Source of the DNA: Bombella favorum | GTDB taxonomy: Bacteria; Pseudomonadota; Alphaproteobacteria; Acetobacterales; Acetobacteraceae | DNA: 64,000 nt | Assembly: GCF_014048475.1 (NCBI RefSeq) | Contig: NZ_NWUS01000003.1 | Span: forward strand, 186,001 to 250,000 | Direction of reading: 5' to 3' | Shown: in pieces, positions 36,121 to 45,133 of the stretch | How positions within the stretch are numbered: the stretch's first letter is position 1 | How the letters are laid out: each line of letters opens with the position of its first letter | Notes under the pieces: model-generated | Told to the model about the DNA's origin: nothing | What the model saw: only the letters and a program-made list of their open reading frames with translations | Database searches by the model: none | Position numbers and translations under genes: made by a program

Positions 36121-37431
36121 TCAGTTGTTCATCGCATCGAAGAAATCCTGATTGGTTTTGCTGTAACGCAGCTTATCCAGCAGGAAGTCCATAGCATCCA
36201 TCGTGCCCATCGGGGCAAGGATGCGGCGCAGGACCCACATCTTGGAGAGGGACGCCCGATCCACCAACAGCTCTTCCTTACGGGTGCCGGACTTGGTGAT
36301 GTCGATAGCCGGGAAGGTCCGCTTATCTGCCAGTTTACGGTCGAGCATGAGTTCGGAGTTACCCGTCCCCTTGAACTCTTCGAAGATGACTTCATCCATA
36401 CGGGAGCCTGTATCAATCAGGGCCGTGGCGATGATCGTCAGGGAGCCACCTTCCTCAATATTACGAGCCGCACCGAAGAAACGCTTCGGCCGCTGAAGGG
36501 CATTAGCATCCACACCGCCGGTCAACACCTTGCCGGATGAGGGCACGACCGTATTGTAGGCACGAGCCAGACGGGTGATGGAATCCAGCAGGATGACCAC
36601 GTCTCGCTTGTGCTCAACAAGGCGTTTTGCCTTTTCCAACACCATCTCTGTTACCTGCACATGGCGATGTGCTGGTTCATCGAAGGTGGAGGACACAACT
36701 TCACCACGGACAGACCGGGCCATGTCCGTTACTTCCTCTGGCCGCTCATCAATCAACAACACGATGAGAAATACATCTGGATGATTAGCAGAAATGGAAG
36801 CCGCAATGCTCTGGAGCATCACCGTCTTACCCGTTCTCGGCGGTGCAACGATCAAAGCGCGCTGGCCCATGCCGATGGGAGAGACCAGATCAATCACCCG
36901 AGAGGTGTAATCCTTCTGGTCCTTCCGATCACGGCCCTTACCCTTGGCAGGAGCCGGAGCAGCACCGCTTTCCCCTGTTGGCTCGGTTTCCATACGGAGG
37001 CGACGCTCGGGGAAGAGGGGGGTCAGGTTATCAAAATTGATGCGGGCACGAACCTGTTCTGGTGCCTCAAAATTGATCGTATTGACCTTCTGCAGGGCAA
37101 AATAACGTTCTCCATCCCGAGGGGCACGGATCTCACCTTCCACCGTATCGCCGGGGCGCAGGGCAAAACGCCGCACCTGAGCCGGAGAAACATAGATATC
37201 ATCCGGGCCAGGCAGATAATTGGCTTCTGGGCTACGGAGAAAGCCGAAGCCATCCGGTAGAATCTCGAGCGTCCCTTCGCCGTAAATGGCCTGTTCACGC
37301 TCGGCAAGAGTCTTGAGGATGGCAAACATCATATCCTGTTTACGCAGGGATGATGCATTTTCGACCTCCAGCTCTTCAGCAAAAGCCAGCAGATCAGCAG
37401 GGGATTTCTTCTTCAGTTCGGCGAGATGCAT
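36121..37431 (-). CDS. rho: Transcription termination factor Rho
   Basis: About 436 residues from the ATG at 37431 ([21 protein letters not shown]). N-terminal Rho domain, cold-shock-like RNA-binding domain ([21 protein letters not shown]), then a RecA-like ATPase: Walker [24 protein letters not shown], and the R-loop region. A roughly 20-residue Gly/Pro/Lys linker ([17 protein letters not shown]) joins the halves. A hexameric helicase that ends transcripts. In Alphaproteobacteria rho is normally next to mnmE; here ogt and the bd oxidase genes sit between. Confidence 0.97.
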   Translation of the reverse strand: MHLAELKKKSPADLLAFAEELEVENASSLRKQDMMFAILKTLAEREQAIYGEGTLEILPDGFGFLRSPEANYLPGPDDIYVSPAQVRRFALRPGDTVEGEIRAPRDGERYFALQKVNTINFEAPEQVRARINFDNLTPLFPERRLRMETEPTGESGAAPAPAKGKGRDRKDQKDYTSRVIDLVSPIGMGQRALIVAPPRTGKTVMLQSIAASISANHPDVFLIVLLIDERPEEVTDMARSVRGEVVSSTFDEPAHRHVQVTEMVLEKAKRLVEHKRDVVILLDSITRLARAYNTVVPSSGKVLTGGVDANALQRPKRFFGAARNIEEGGSLTIIATALIDTGSRMDEVIFEEFKGTGNSELMLDRKLADKRTFPAIDITKSGTRKEELLVDRASLSKMWVLRRILAPMGTMDAMDFLLDKLRYSKTNQDFFDAMNN

Positions 37432-37696
37432 GAAATGATGCGCCTTGATATGCCCCGGTGGGGTAATAATCGGGAGAAACAAAAACCAGATATAGGCCGG
37501 ATACCCGCACGGTCCTGCATGGCGGACCATGCGCCACGGAGCATGCCAGACCTTAGGGGCAGACAGAACTGCCTTCCGGTGCGAAGGAGACGACCCGGAA
37601 GGCAAAGCAGGACGCCGCCACCATCAGGTCGGCTTTCTTCCTAGGTGAAAGAGGGCCGCACTGTCAAGCGGCCCCCAATAAAGCAAAGCCGGCCTC
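37432..37696 (-). promoter_or_regulatory. rho upstream region
   Basis: A 265-bp gap between the GMC gene end and the rho start. It carries the GMC terminator on the left side of transcription and probably the rho leader (rho is often autoregulated), but I see no motif that settles this. An in-frame extension of rho to 37605 exists and looks non-coding. Confidence 0.4.
37653..37674 (-). terminator. Possible terminator of the GMC oxidoreductase gene
   Basis: An inverted repeat GGGCCGC/GCGGCCC (37653-37659 and 37668-37674) just beyond the stop codon at 37697, followed on the minus strand by TCTTTC. The T tract is weak. Confidence 0.5.
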
Positions 37697-39241
37697 TCAG
37701 ACCACCTTCAGCATGGCATCCGCCGTACGTAGGGCAAGGGCCATGATTGTCAGTGCTGGATTGGCCGCACCAGAACTTGGGAAGGTAGAATGATCGCTGA
37801 TCCACAGATTATCGATATCAAAGCTACGCCCATAAGGATTTACCACCGCCTCCCCGGCGTCTGTTCCCATCCGGCACGTCCCGATCATATGGGCCGCACG
37901 ACTGATAACACGGATATCCTTCGCCCCAATGGACTCCCACATCTTCACCATCAAGCGGGAGGCATGACGGTGCATGGCTTCCTCATTGGGGCCATATGTA
38001 TGGTCGATCCGTGGTTTAGGCAGGCCAAAGGCATCTTTCTCATCAGAGAGGGTCACACGGTTCTCATCCCGTGGCAGGCTCTCGCCATGCATCCCAATCC
38101 CTGCGCTGTAATTATAGGCGGCCAAGGTCTGGCTCAGTGCGTCACCACGGCGTCCATCCGCCCGCACGAGATTAGCGGCCCACGTTAAAGGCATCATCCC
38201 CAGAGACTGCAACAAATACCCCCCGGCAAAGTCAGCATCCTTTGGCCGCAACATATCCTCAGAGATGGTCAGGGACGGATATCCCTTATTGGGACGTGTT
38301 TCTTCATCAAACACACCCCAAACCTGTGTAGAGACGTGTGTCATGTAATTACGGCCTACCTGCCCGGAACTGTTTGCGAGGCCGTTATTCAGAAGCAGAC
38401 GTGCCGTTTCCACAGCCCCAGCGGACAGCACAACAGCCTTACATTTCTGCCGTTCTTCCCGCCCATTGCGAATGTAAATGACCGCCGTAATCCGCCCTTG
38501 GCTGTCCCGCTCAAACCCGGTCGCCATGCACCCGGCCCGCAGCTCTGCCCCATGGGCACAGGCCAACGGCAGATAAGTATTATCCGCACCGGATTTTGCC
38601 CCATTCCGGCACCCCTGATGGCACGCACCACAATTCACGCAGCCTTCACGACGGCCAAAATAGGGCTGATCACGATCTTTTGTTACTACGGCCAGAGGGC
38701 CATCTGCATGACGTAGGCCAATATTATCACAAGCCTGACGCATCTTTAGCGCCGCCCGATTAGGTGCAGCCGGAGGATAGGCATAATGGCGGCTTTCATC
38801 CCAAGGATAATGGGCTGGGCCACTCACACCGATGAAGCGTTCCACTTCTTCCACATAAGATTGAAGCTCCTCCGCACCGAAAGGCCAGTCCACACCTTTT
38901 CCGCTCTCGCTATATAGCTTGTAGTCCCGAGGGTCCATACGAGGCAGAAATGCTCCATAATGAAGGAGGGACCCACCAATCCCTGTTCCGCTATTATTGC
39001 CACCAAAGGCCTGAGGTGTACCACCGCCAGAAAGACGCTCATGCAGCCAGTACAGTTCCTGTGCGGTTGGCTCATCGGGCGTATGAGACCGGGCATTAAA
39101 AGATGGTCCGGCTTCTAGCGCCACAACTTTACGCCCAGCCATGGCAAGCCGGGCAATAAGTGGTGCACCACCCGCACCAGTACCGATAACCACAACATCG
39201 GCGGTTTCCTGTGAAAAATCGTTATGTGTTTCCTGCGTCAT
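37697..39241 (-). CDS. GMC-family FAD dehydrogenase, large subunit (gluconate/glucose/sorbitol dehydrogenase type)
   Basis: 514 residues. N-terminal FAD motif VVVIGTGAGGAPLIARLA, glycine-rich GGNNSGTGIGGSLLHYG, C-terminal GMC His motif near RAAHMIGTCRMG and NPALTIMALALRTAD. It has the Cys cluster CVNCGACHQGC (about residues 208-218), as in FAD-dependent dehydrogenases that carry an iron-sulphur centre. Such enzymes are the periplasmic oxidative dehydrogenases of acetic acid bacteria, passing electrons to a cytochrome c subunit. No twin-Arg signal or cytochrome gene is visible here; the small subunit gene lies at 39681, beyond the oriC-like gap. Substrate unknown. Confidence 0.88.
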   Translation of the reverse strand: MTQETHNDFSQETADVVVIGTGAGGAPLIARLAMAGRKVVALEAGPSFNARSHTPDEPTAQELYWLHERLSGGGTPQAFGGNNSGTGIGGSLLHYGAFLPRMDPRDYKLYSESGKGVDWPFGAEELQSYVEEVERFIGVSGPAHYPWDESRHYAYPPAAPNRAALKMRQACDNIGLRHADGPLAVVTKDRDQPYFGRREGCVNCGACHQGCRNGAKSGADNTYLPLACAHGAELRAGCMATGFERDSQGRITAVIYIRNGREERQKCKAVVLSAGAVETARLLLNNGLANSSGQVGRNYMTHVSTQVWGVFDEETRPNKGYPSLTISEDMLRPKDADFAGGYLLQSLGMMPLTWAANLVRADGRRGDALSQTLAAYNYSAGIGMHGESLPRDENRVTLSDEKDAFGLPKPRIDHTYGPNEEAMHRHASRLMVKMWESIGAKDIRVISRAAHMIGTCRMGTDAGEAVVNPYGRSFDIDNLWISDHSTFPSSGAANPALTIMALALRTADAMLKVV

Positions 39242-39680
39242 GCAACGGTTTCCATCAGCTTATGGATTAAAGATGTTTGTACTGGGGTACATGGGGACAG
39301 TACTGCCTAAGGCGAAAGAGGTACCGAGTACCGGGGACGGTACTGTACCCCCTTATAAAACGGGGATTGTACACAGCCTCGTTGTGGAAAAAGAAGGATA
39401 ACATTCTGGAGCCCTTGCTCTGCCTGCCTTCCGAAGGTTGTACACAGTGTTAGTAAACTGGGGTACATTTTTCGAAAGCCGGGTACCCCGGTTTCCACAA
39501 GGTTCTTCAACAACATCTAACTCTTAGATTTATAATCTTATCTGTTGTGTTGATCGGATGTTCCATTCCTCAACCTAGCTTCAGTCTGATCTGTAGCATT
39601 GAAAAATGAGACTGTATCAAACCCCTACGACAGTCTTTTTCTGCCCTCGTACAAAGGCAGAAAAGCCCTAAAAGACCCCG
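39242..39680. other. Candidate chromosomal replication origin (oriC) with GTAC cluster
   Basis: A 439-bp gene-free gap. Seen: twelve GTAC palindromes (first at 39279, last at 39649), eleven of them within 208 bp (39279-39486); a repeat TGGGGACAGTACTG (39292-39305) and CGGGGACGGTACTG (39332-39345), 40 bp apart, two mismatches. DnaA-box-like 9-mers: TTGTACACA at 39367-39375 and 39438-39446, TGTGGAAAA (minus-strand TTTTCCACA) at 39383-39391, GTTTCCACA at 39491-39499. An AT-rich stretch around 39515-39550 could be the unwinding element. Strand composition shifts across the gap (see findings). Four parS-like sites flank it. Inference from combined evidence; no dnaA gene in the window. Confidence 0.65.
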
Positions 39681-40307
39681 TTATGACAGTTCCAAAAAAT
39701 GGCGCTCATTTTTTGGCTCAAACGCTTCTCTCTTGGTGAGTGATCCAGTAGAAAACCCTTGAATTTCCTCATCTCCTCCGGTCAAATTGGATGATATACC
39801 AAGTTGTTCCTGTGCAATGGGATGCGCCAGAAAAGCAGCAACGATCTGGTTGCGAAGATCACCACTCCAAAGGGCCATTTGCGCTGTAGAAAAAGGGGCT
39901 GAAGGGGTATCAGGTAATGAACCATCAAAGGCCTTGTCCAGAATTGTACCACGCTGCTCTGGGTTAAGAGTGGAGTAATTCTGCTGAAACAGAGCCTGTG
40001 TATAGAGGTTCAGAGAGGTGAGACCATCTTCCCATGCGGTAAGGTCTGTCGGTAGATCAGCAAAACGCCATCCATCTCCCGGCCCGGCGAGCGTATGGTC
40101 AATCATGACGGCCAGATTGAGATGTACATCGCCCAGAAGTGGGGCTTGTGGGAGAATGTCATCGCAGACTAGCTCAAGCAGCTGAAATGCTTCTGGAGAA
40201 AGATGCTCTCGTTGGCCTTGTTCCTGCTCTATTCTTTGAAGCAGGGCAGTGCGTGTTCGAGAAGATAGATGATCTGATTGAAGGAAAGTAGGCAGGGGGC
40301 GTGTCAT
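39681..40307 (-). CDS. Gluconate 2-dehydrogenase subunit 3-like small subunit
   Basis: 208 residues. The central part (SPEAFQLLELVCDDILPQ, DGWRFADLP, TAWEDGLTSLNLYTQALF, FSTAQMALWSGDLRNQIVAAFLAHP) follows the gluconate 2-dehydrogenase subunit 3 (gamma) family pattern. Such subunits pair with a GMC flavoprotein and often help its folding or Tat export. AGGAAA stands 8 nt before the ATG. It precedes the GMC gene on the same strand, separated by the 439-bp oriC-like region instead of the usual short spacing. No obvious signal peptide. Confidence 0.7.
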   Translation of the reverse strand: MTRPLPTFLQSDHLSSRTRTALLQRIEQEQGQREHLSPEAFQLLELVCDDILPQAPLLGDVHLNLAVMIDHTLAGPGDGWRFADLPTDLTAWEDGLTSLNLYTQALFQQNYSTLNPEQRGTILDKAFDGSLPDTPSAPFSTAQMALWSGDLRNQIVAAFLAHPIAQEQLGISSNLTGGDEEIQGFSTGSLTKREAFEPKNERHFLELS

Positions 40308-40459
40308 GAATGGTTTCCTGCTGGATAGAGTGAAAAGATAAAGAGAAGGCTTTACCCTATAGCCTCATAGGGAGATATAAGGCTAATGAGAGGCCGGGTC
40401 TCTTCCGGGAGGTGGGAGATTGGGTCCATTTTTCAAGTTCTGGAATGGCAGGAGTCACG

Positions 40460-41584
40460 ATGACGGTTGAAATTAAAGTCCCTGTGCTTGGTGAAAGCCT
40501 GAAACAGGCAACCGTAATGCGTTGGCTTAGGCAGTCTGGTGAGTATGTGCAAGCTGGTGAAGCTGTCATGGAACTGGAGACGGACAAGGTCACATTAGAT
40601 GTAACATCCCCCGTAGCAGGGGCATTGAGCCATGATCTGCCAGAAGGCACTGATGTTGAGGTGGGGCAGGTCATTGCCTTAGTGGATGATCAGGCTACAC
40701 CCCCTGTAGTGGAGCAGACTACACCACAAGCTCCTCAGGATGTGGATGAAGAGCAGAATGTGACCGATCATGGGGCGGCGACATCTGGTGAAGCAGATCA
40801 ACCCGTGGTGACTGGTGGTTCTGTCACCCATCCGGCACCTGCACGAGCGGACACGCCTGCACCTCTCCCGACCGAAGACGGAACAGGAGAACGGCGTGTG
40901 CCTATGAGCCGCCTGCGCCAGACCATTGCGCGCAATCTCAAGGCGGCGCAGAATAGTGCGGCTATTCTAACGACGTTTAATGAAGTTGATATGAGTGCCG
41001 TTAAGGCACTGCGTAGCCAGTATCGGGATCTATTCGAGAAGAAGCATGATGGCGCCCGACTGGGTTTTATGTCCTTCTTTGCTCGGGCTGTTGTGGGAGC
41101 TCTGAAGGATTTTCCGGTGCTGAATGCCCGGATTGAAGGCAATGAGATCGTTTATCAGGATCATGTCAATCTTGGTATTGCCGTAGGAACGGAACGTGGG
41201 CTGGTTGTTCCAGTTTTGCGAAAAGCGGAGACCTTAGGTTTTGCTGAGTTGGAACGCCGTATTGCCGATTACGGCAAGCGAGCCCGAAAGGGCGGGCTTG
41301 CGCTGAAAGAGCTGGAAGGCGGTAGCTTTACCATCACCAATGGCGGGATTTTCGGTTCATTGCTATCAACCCCTATTCTGAATGCGCCACAATCCGGCGT
41401 GCTGGGGATGCATGCCATTCAGGATCGGCCCGTGGCACGAGATGGGCAGGTCGTCATCCGGCCTATGATGTATGTAGCGCTATCCTATGATCATCGCCTT
41501 GTAGATGGGCGGGAGGCTGTCAGCTTCCTTGTGCGGCTTAAGGAACTGATTGAAGACCCTCGTCGCCTGTTGTTGGATATCTGA
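40460..41584 (+). CDS. sucB: 2-oxoglutarate dehydrogenase E2 (dihydrolipoyl succinyltransferase), lacking the E3-binding domain
   Basis: 374 residues from the ATG at 40460 (AGGAG upstream; an extension to 40412 is unlikely). An N-terminal lipoyl domain carries the modified Lys43 in [10 protein letters not shown]; a Pro/Gly/Thr-rich linker (about 80-145) follows; the catalytic domain ends with the DHRLVDG motif (His345, Asp349). The peripheral E3-binding domain normally found between lipoyl and catalytic parts is missing: the linker runs straight into [16 protein letters not shown]. sucA and lpd are not adjacent. It forms the succinyl-transferring core of the complex. The missing domain suggests a different E3 attachment or an altered complex. 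Confidence 0.85.
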   Translation: MTVEIKVPVLGESLKQATVMRWLRQSGEYVQAGEAVMELETDKVTLDVTSPVAGALSHDLPEGTDVEVGQVIALVDDQATPPVVEQTTPQAPQDVDEEQNVTDHGAATSGEADQPVVTGGSVTHPAPARADTPAPLPTEDGTGERRVPMSRLRQTIARNLKAAQNSAAILTTFNEVDMSAVKALRSQYRDLFEKKHDGARLGFMSFFARAVVGALKDFPVLNARIEGNEIVYQDHVNLGIAVGTERGLVVPVLRKAETLGFAELERRIADYGKRARKGGLALKELEGGSFTITNGGIFGSLLSTPILNAPQSGVLGMHAIQDRPVARDGQVVIRPMMYVALSYDHRLVDGREAVSFLVRLKELIEDPRRLLLDI

Positions 41585-41601
41585 TTTCCAGCCACGATAA
41601 A

Positions 41602-41640
41602 GAAAACCCCCTCCATCCGATCGGGATGGAGGGGGTTTTT
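41602..41640. terminator. Bidirectional terminator between sucB and the DUF3597 gene
   Basis: A perfect 16-bp inverted repeat (arms 41603-41618 and 41624-41639) ending in A4/T5, between convergent genes. Confidence 0.9.
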
Positions 41641-41678
41641 CATCCGTTCAGTGCAGGGATACTGAGCAGAAAGTGGGA

Positions 41679-42059
41679 TCAGTGGCCCCAACCAGCAGGA
41701 ATCTTGCCACCATTATTGGCCAGCTCGGTGTAGACCTGCTTGATCAGCCAGACATTCATCGTGGCTGTATCGTTTTTGTCCCCGGTATAATGCAGGTCAT
41801 CAGCCAGAGCCTGACGAGCCTGCAGGGAGCTGTCGAGGCCTAGAAGCTTGAGCAGATCGACAATGGATTCCTTGTAGTTCAGCGGCTGGCCTGCTTTGGC
41901 AGCCAGTTCCTTCAGAACGGCATCAACATCTACCTGTGAGATGGAGGGAGCCGCTGAGGCAGCGGCTGGCTGTGCCGTATCGGCCGCCTGGGCAGAAGAG
42001 CCGAACAGGCTTGTCGCAAAGTGAGAAACTTTAGAAACGATATCGTTAAAAAGACCCAT
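41679..42059 (-). CDS. DUF3597 domain protein
   Basis: About 126 residues from the ATG at 42059 (AAGGA upstream). The N-terminal MGLFNDIVSKVSHFATSLFG is amphipathic, an Ala/Pro-rich linker follows, and the C-terminal domain (VDVDAVLKELAAKAGQPLNYKESIVDLLKLLGLDSS...ANNGGKIPAGWGH) is the DUF3597 fold. Function unknown, but the domain is widespread in bacteria. Leftward, next to ahcY, so possibly co-transcribed. Confidence 0.8.
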   Translation of the reverse strand: MGLFNDIVSKVSHFATSLFGSSAQAADTAQPAAASAAPSISQVDVDAVLKELAAKAGQPLNYKESIVDLLKLLGLDSSLQARQALADDLHYTGDKNDTATMNVWLIKQVYTELANNGGKIPAGWGH

Positions 42060-42143
42060 GATATATTCCTTCCCTGAAACAGGAATGACTGGTCGGTATG
42101 ACCCTGCCACCGAGAGCGGTAGCAGGGAGCATGACAGAAAGGA

Positions 42144-43442
42144 TCAGTAACGGTACAGGTCGTGCTTGAACGGCCCGTTAGGGGAAACCCCGATATAATC
42201 CGCCTGAGCCTGTGTCATTTTGGAGAGCGTTGCGCCCACTTTAGCAAGATGGAGAGCCGCAACCTTTTCATCAAGGATTTTCGGCAGGGTATAGACTTTT
42301 CCTGCCTCATACTGGCCTGCTTTTGCGTTCCAGAGTTCGATCTGGGCCAGTGTCTGGTTGGTGAAGGAAGCGGACATCACGAAGGACGGATGACCGGTAG
42401 CATTGCCCAGATTGACCAGACGGCCCTCGGAAAGAAGGATGAGGCGGCGGTTCGGGGCCAGCTCGATCTCATCAACCTGCGGCTTGATGTTGGTCCATTT
42501 GTGGTTGCGCAGGGCAGAAACCTGAATCTCACTATCGAAATGCCCGATATTGCAGACAATGGCCCGGTCCTTCATCTCACGCATATGCTCGATGGTGATG
42601 ATGTCCTCGTTGCCGGTGCAGGTCACGAAGATGTCACCACGAGGGGCGGCGTTCTCCATTGTGACGACCTCATAGCCTTCCATAGCGGCCTGAAGGGCGC
42701 AGATTGGGTCAACCTCTGTTACCAGCACGCGGCAACCTGCACTGCGGAGAGAGGCGGCGGACCCCTTACCCACATCACCATAACCAGCCACAACGGCAAC
42801 CTTGCCAGCCATCATGACATCAGTGCCACGGCGGATAGCATCCACAAGGCTTTCACGGCAGCCATAGAGGTTGTCGAACTTGGACTTGGTCACACTGTCA
42901 TTAACATTGATGGCCGGAACCTTGAGCGTGCCTTTACGCTCCATGTCCCAGAGACGATGCACACCCGTTGTGGTCTCTTCAGAGATGCCACGAACTTCCT
43001 TGAGGAGTTCAGGGTATTTCTCATGCATGAGAGTGGTCAGGTCGCCGCCATCATCGAGGATCATGTTCGGTGTCCAGCCATCCGGCCCTTTGATGGTCTG
43101 CTCGATACACCAGATGAATTCTTCCTCGTTCATGCCCTTCCAGGCAAAAACGGGAATGTTGGCCGCAGCAATGGCAGCAGCAGCCTGATCCTGCGTGGAA
43201 AATACGTTACAAGAAGACCAGCGGACCGTAGCACCGAGGGCGATCAGCGTTTCGATCAGCACAGCGGTCTGGATGGTCATGTGCAGGCATCCGGCAATCC
43301 GGGCACCCCTTAGCGGCTGGCTTGTGCCATATTCCTTACGGAGGGCCATCAGGCCCGGCATTTCACCCTCGGCGATGGAGATTTCCTTACGGCCCCAGTC
43401 GGCCAGGGACATGTCACGAACCTTGTAGTCCTGCGTAGCCAT
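42144..43442 (-). CDS. ahcY: S-adenosylhomocysteine hydrolase
   Basis: About 432 residues from the ATG at 43442 (AAGGAAA 6 nt upstream). Family motifs: [20 protein letters not shown] near the start, [20 protein letters not shown], the NAD-binding [13 protein letters not shown], and the C-terminal KHDLYRY. It cleaves S-adenosylhomocysteine to adenosine and homocysteine, recycling the product of SAM-dependent methylation. A strong hairpin lies in the leader (43482-43516), with no match to the classical SAH riboswitch. Confidence 0.97.
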   Translation of the reverse strand: MATQDYKVRDMSLADWGRKEISIAEGEMPGLMALRKEYGTSQPLRGARIAGCLHMTIQTAVLIETLIALGATVRWSSCNVFSTQDQAAAAIAAANIPVFAWKGMNEEEFIWCIEQTIKGPDGWTPNMILDDGGDLTTLMHEKYPELLKEVRGISEETTTGVHRLWDMERKGTLKVPAINVNDSVTKSKFDNLYGCRESLVDAIRRGTDVMMAGKVAVVAGYGDVGKGSAASLRSAGCRVLVTEVDPICALQAAMEGYEVVTMENAAPRGDIFVTCTGNEDIITIEHMREMKDRAIVCNIGHFDSEIQVSALRNHKWTNIKPQVDEIELAPNRRLILLSEGRLVNLGNATGHPSFVMSASFTNQTLAQIELWNAKAGQYEAGKVYTLPKILDEKVAALHLAKVGATLSKMTQAQADYIGVSPNGPFKHDLYRY

Positions 43443-43481
43443 ATATGTTTCCTTAGTTTCAGGCGGTTGGTTATCATGGAC

Positions 43482-43516
43482 GGAACCGCAGGCAGGCAAG
43501 GCCTTTGTGCGGTTCC
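43482..43516 (-). promoter_or_regulatory. Stem-loop in the ahcY leader
   Basis: A perfect 9-bp stem (43482-43490 with 43508-43516) enclosing a 17-nt loop, 40 bp upstream of the ahcY start. It does not fit the SAH, SAM-II or SAM/SAH riboswitch consensus as I remember them. Could be a regulatory structure or a terminator of an upstream unit. Confidence 0.4.
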
Positions 43517-43724
43517 TGCACTGGGAAACTATAGAGCCTTGCCGTGAGGCTGGAAAGAAGAACGGAGCAACAGTTTTCCGTTACAAAATAGTGTCATCCA
43601 TATTGCGTCCTATCGGGCAACGTGCCAGAGAACGGGCGGTATTCATATGTCTGGAACCTTGGCTTTTCCCGATGAAAGGGATGTCCGGCCACCTTCAGTC
43701 CGGGCAGGAAAACTGTAATGGGGG

Positions 43725-44813
43725 GTGGCTGTGCCCGACAATACTGCTCCAATTTTTCCGTTTACAGTGCTGGACCCTTCCTTGAAGGAAGCTCACCCTA
43801 TGGCCCGGATTAAAGGGCTTGTCTGGGCGGTTCGTGCCGTGCCAGGGCAGGGCATTACACCGCTGGAAGCCGAAGAGGTGCAGCGTATTCTCCAGTCTCC
43901 CAGCGAGGAAGGCTATGAGGTCGCATCTGGGGAAAATGGCTGGTGTTGGTTGCATTTCGATACGGTACATAGTTCTGCCCGTACCTATGTAGGCCGTCTG
44001 CCGGGTATGCCAGAGGATGTAGGTACTATGCTGGCAGAGACGGATTACGGCATTGCCCTTGAGGCCGCCGATGATACGGTCTGGGGGGCTCTTCCAGCTT
44101 TTGATGATGCTCTGGCAGAAGAAGATCGGGAGATTTGCGCTTGGCGTTTTGCTATGCGGCAGAATATTTTGATCACGACACGGCGGACCCCCATCCCTGT
44201 ATTAGGATCGGCCTACCGTTCTCTCCAGACACAGGGCGTGCCACGCAATCCGGCTGGGGTAATCGACCGTGTTTTGCGGGATTTTACTGGCACGGTGCGG
44301 CGGCAGCTAGCGCAGCTTGATGATGAGTTAGACCGAGCAGAAGATGTGCTGTTGGCCATTGTCCACGGCTCAGACCTCGGTCATTTGGGTGGTATTGTTG
44401 GTAAGGTTCGGCGTCGTTCAACTGAATTGCGGCGCGTGGTCATGCCGATTGACCGTGTTCTGCGAGATGAAGACCTGGAACTGCCAGAATGGGCCGAAGA
44501 TGACCTACGGGACCGTGCTGAACGGCAAATACATGCTGCGCTGGATGATTTGATCGCTCTTCAGGACCGGGCACGGTCCTTGCAGGATGAGCTAGCCTCC
44601 AGTCAGGCAGAAGAAACCAACCGCCGGCTCTGCATCGTGTCGATCGTGACGACCCTTATGCTTCCGGCCACTCTGGTTACAGGGTTCTTCGGCATGAATA
44701 CGGGAGGCATGTTTCTGGCATCTGGCGGGTTGGGAACCATCTTTGCCGGTGGCCTGTGTATCGCCGCCATGGCCGTGACATTCATTTTTATGAAGATGGC
44801 CCGCCTGTTCTAA
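43725..44813 (+). CDS. zntB: CorA/ZntB-family divalent cation transporter
   Basis: 362 residues from a GTG at 43725 (a shorter start at the ATG 43800 is possible). A long cytoplasmic alpha/beta and helical funnel domain is followed by two C-terminal membrane helices with the family motif GMNTGG between them (GxNx[GE]). This is the ZntB subgroup (zinc efflux or proton-coupled zinc uptake) rather than magnesium CorA, judged from the pore loop; not certain. Divergent from ahcY. Confidence 0.83.
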   Translation: MAVPDNTAPIFPFTVLDPSLKEAHPMARIKGLVWAVRAVPGQGITPLEAEEVQRILQSPSEEGYEVASGENGWCWLHFDTVHSSARTYVGRLPGMPEDVGTMLAETDYGIALEAADDTVWGALPAFDDALAEEDREICAWRFAMRQNILITTRRTPIPVLGSAYRSLQTQGVPRNPAGVIDRVLRDFTGTVRRQLAQLDDELDRAEDVLLAIVHGSDLGHLGGIVGKVRRRSTELRRVVMPIDRVLRDEDLELPEWAEDDLRDRAERQIHAALDDLIALQDRARSLQDELASSQAEETNRRLCIVSIVTTLMLPATLVTGFFGMNTGGMFLASGGLGTIFAGGLCIAAMAVTFIFMKMARLF

Positions 44814-45133
44814 CAGAATGAGCCATAATAGCCGGAATGAAGATAGGACATGACCGGTCTTGATAATAACTGAAATAAACGCAGATGCTTTATTGCGTCT
44901 CATTCTCATCAATTAAGCTGATGTCTCTGTTCAATGACATTAATCAAATAAAATATCATTTTTTTAAAAGTGAAGGGGATGGACACTGTCTGAAAAGCTG
45001 CTTACCCTCCCGAAGTGAAGGTTAATATCGGACTGGATTAGGACTGTTTATTAGAGAAACAGGATCAATCATTTTCCCTTTTCGTTTGGTATTACCTAAC
45101 GTCCATAGTCAGATTAAAGGTAGGAGTCCTTAC
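44814..45133 (+). promoter_or_regulatory. katA upstream region
   Basis: A 320-bp gap before the catalase gene. It is AT-rich near 44860-44965. It contains a small hairpin around 44879-44900 (ACGCA/TGCGT arms) that may terminate the zntB transcript, and ribosome-binding AGGAG at the right end. I saw no clear OxyR or Fur operator; the promoter should be in the last 150 bp. Confidence 0.4.

Noticed and set aside
39242-39680. CRISPR array or tandem-repeat element in the GTAC-rich gap
   Set aside because: The GTAC units have irregular spacing and no long identical repeats with unique spacers.
43443-43540. Classical SAH riboswitch before ahcY
   Set aside because: The conserved core bases of the SAH class are not visible, though an unassigned hairpin is kept as a finding.
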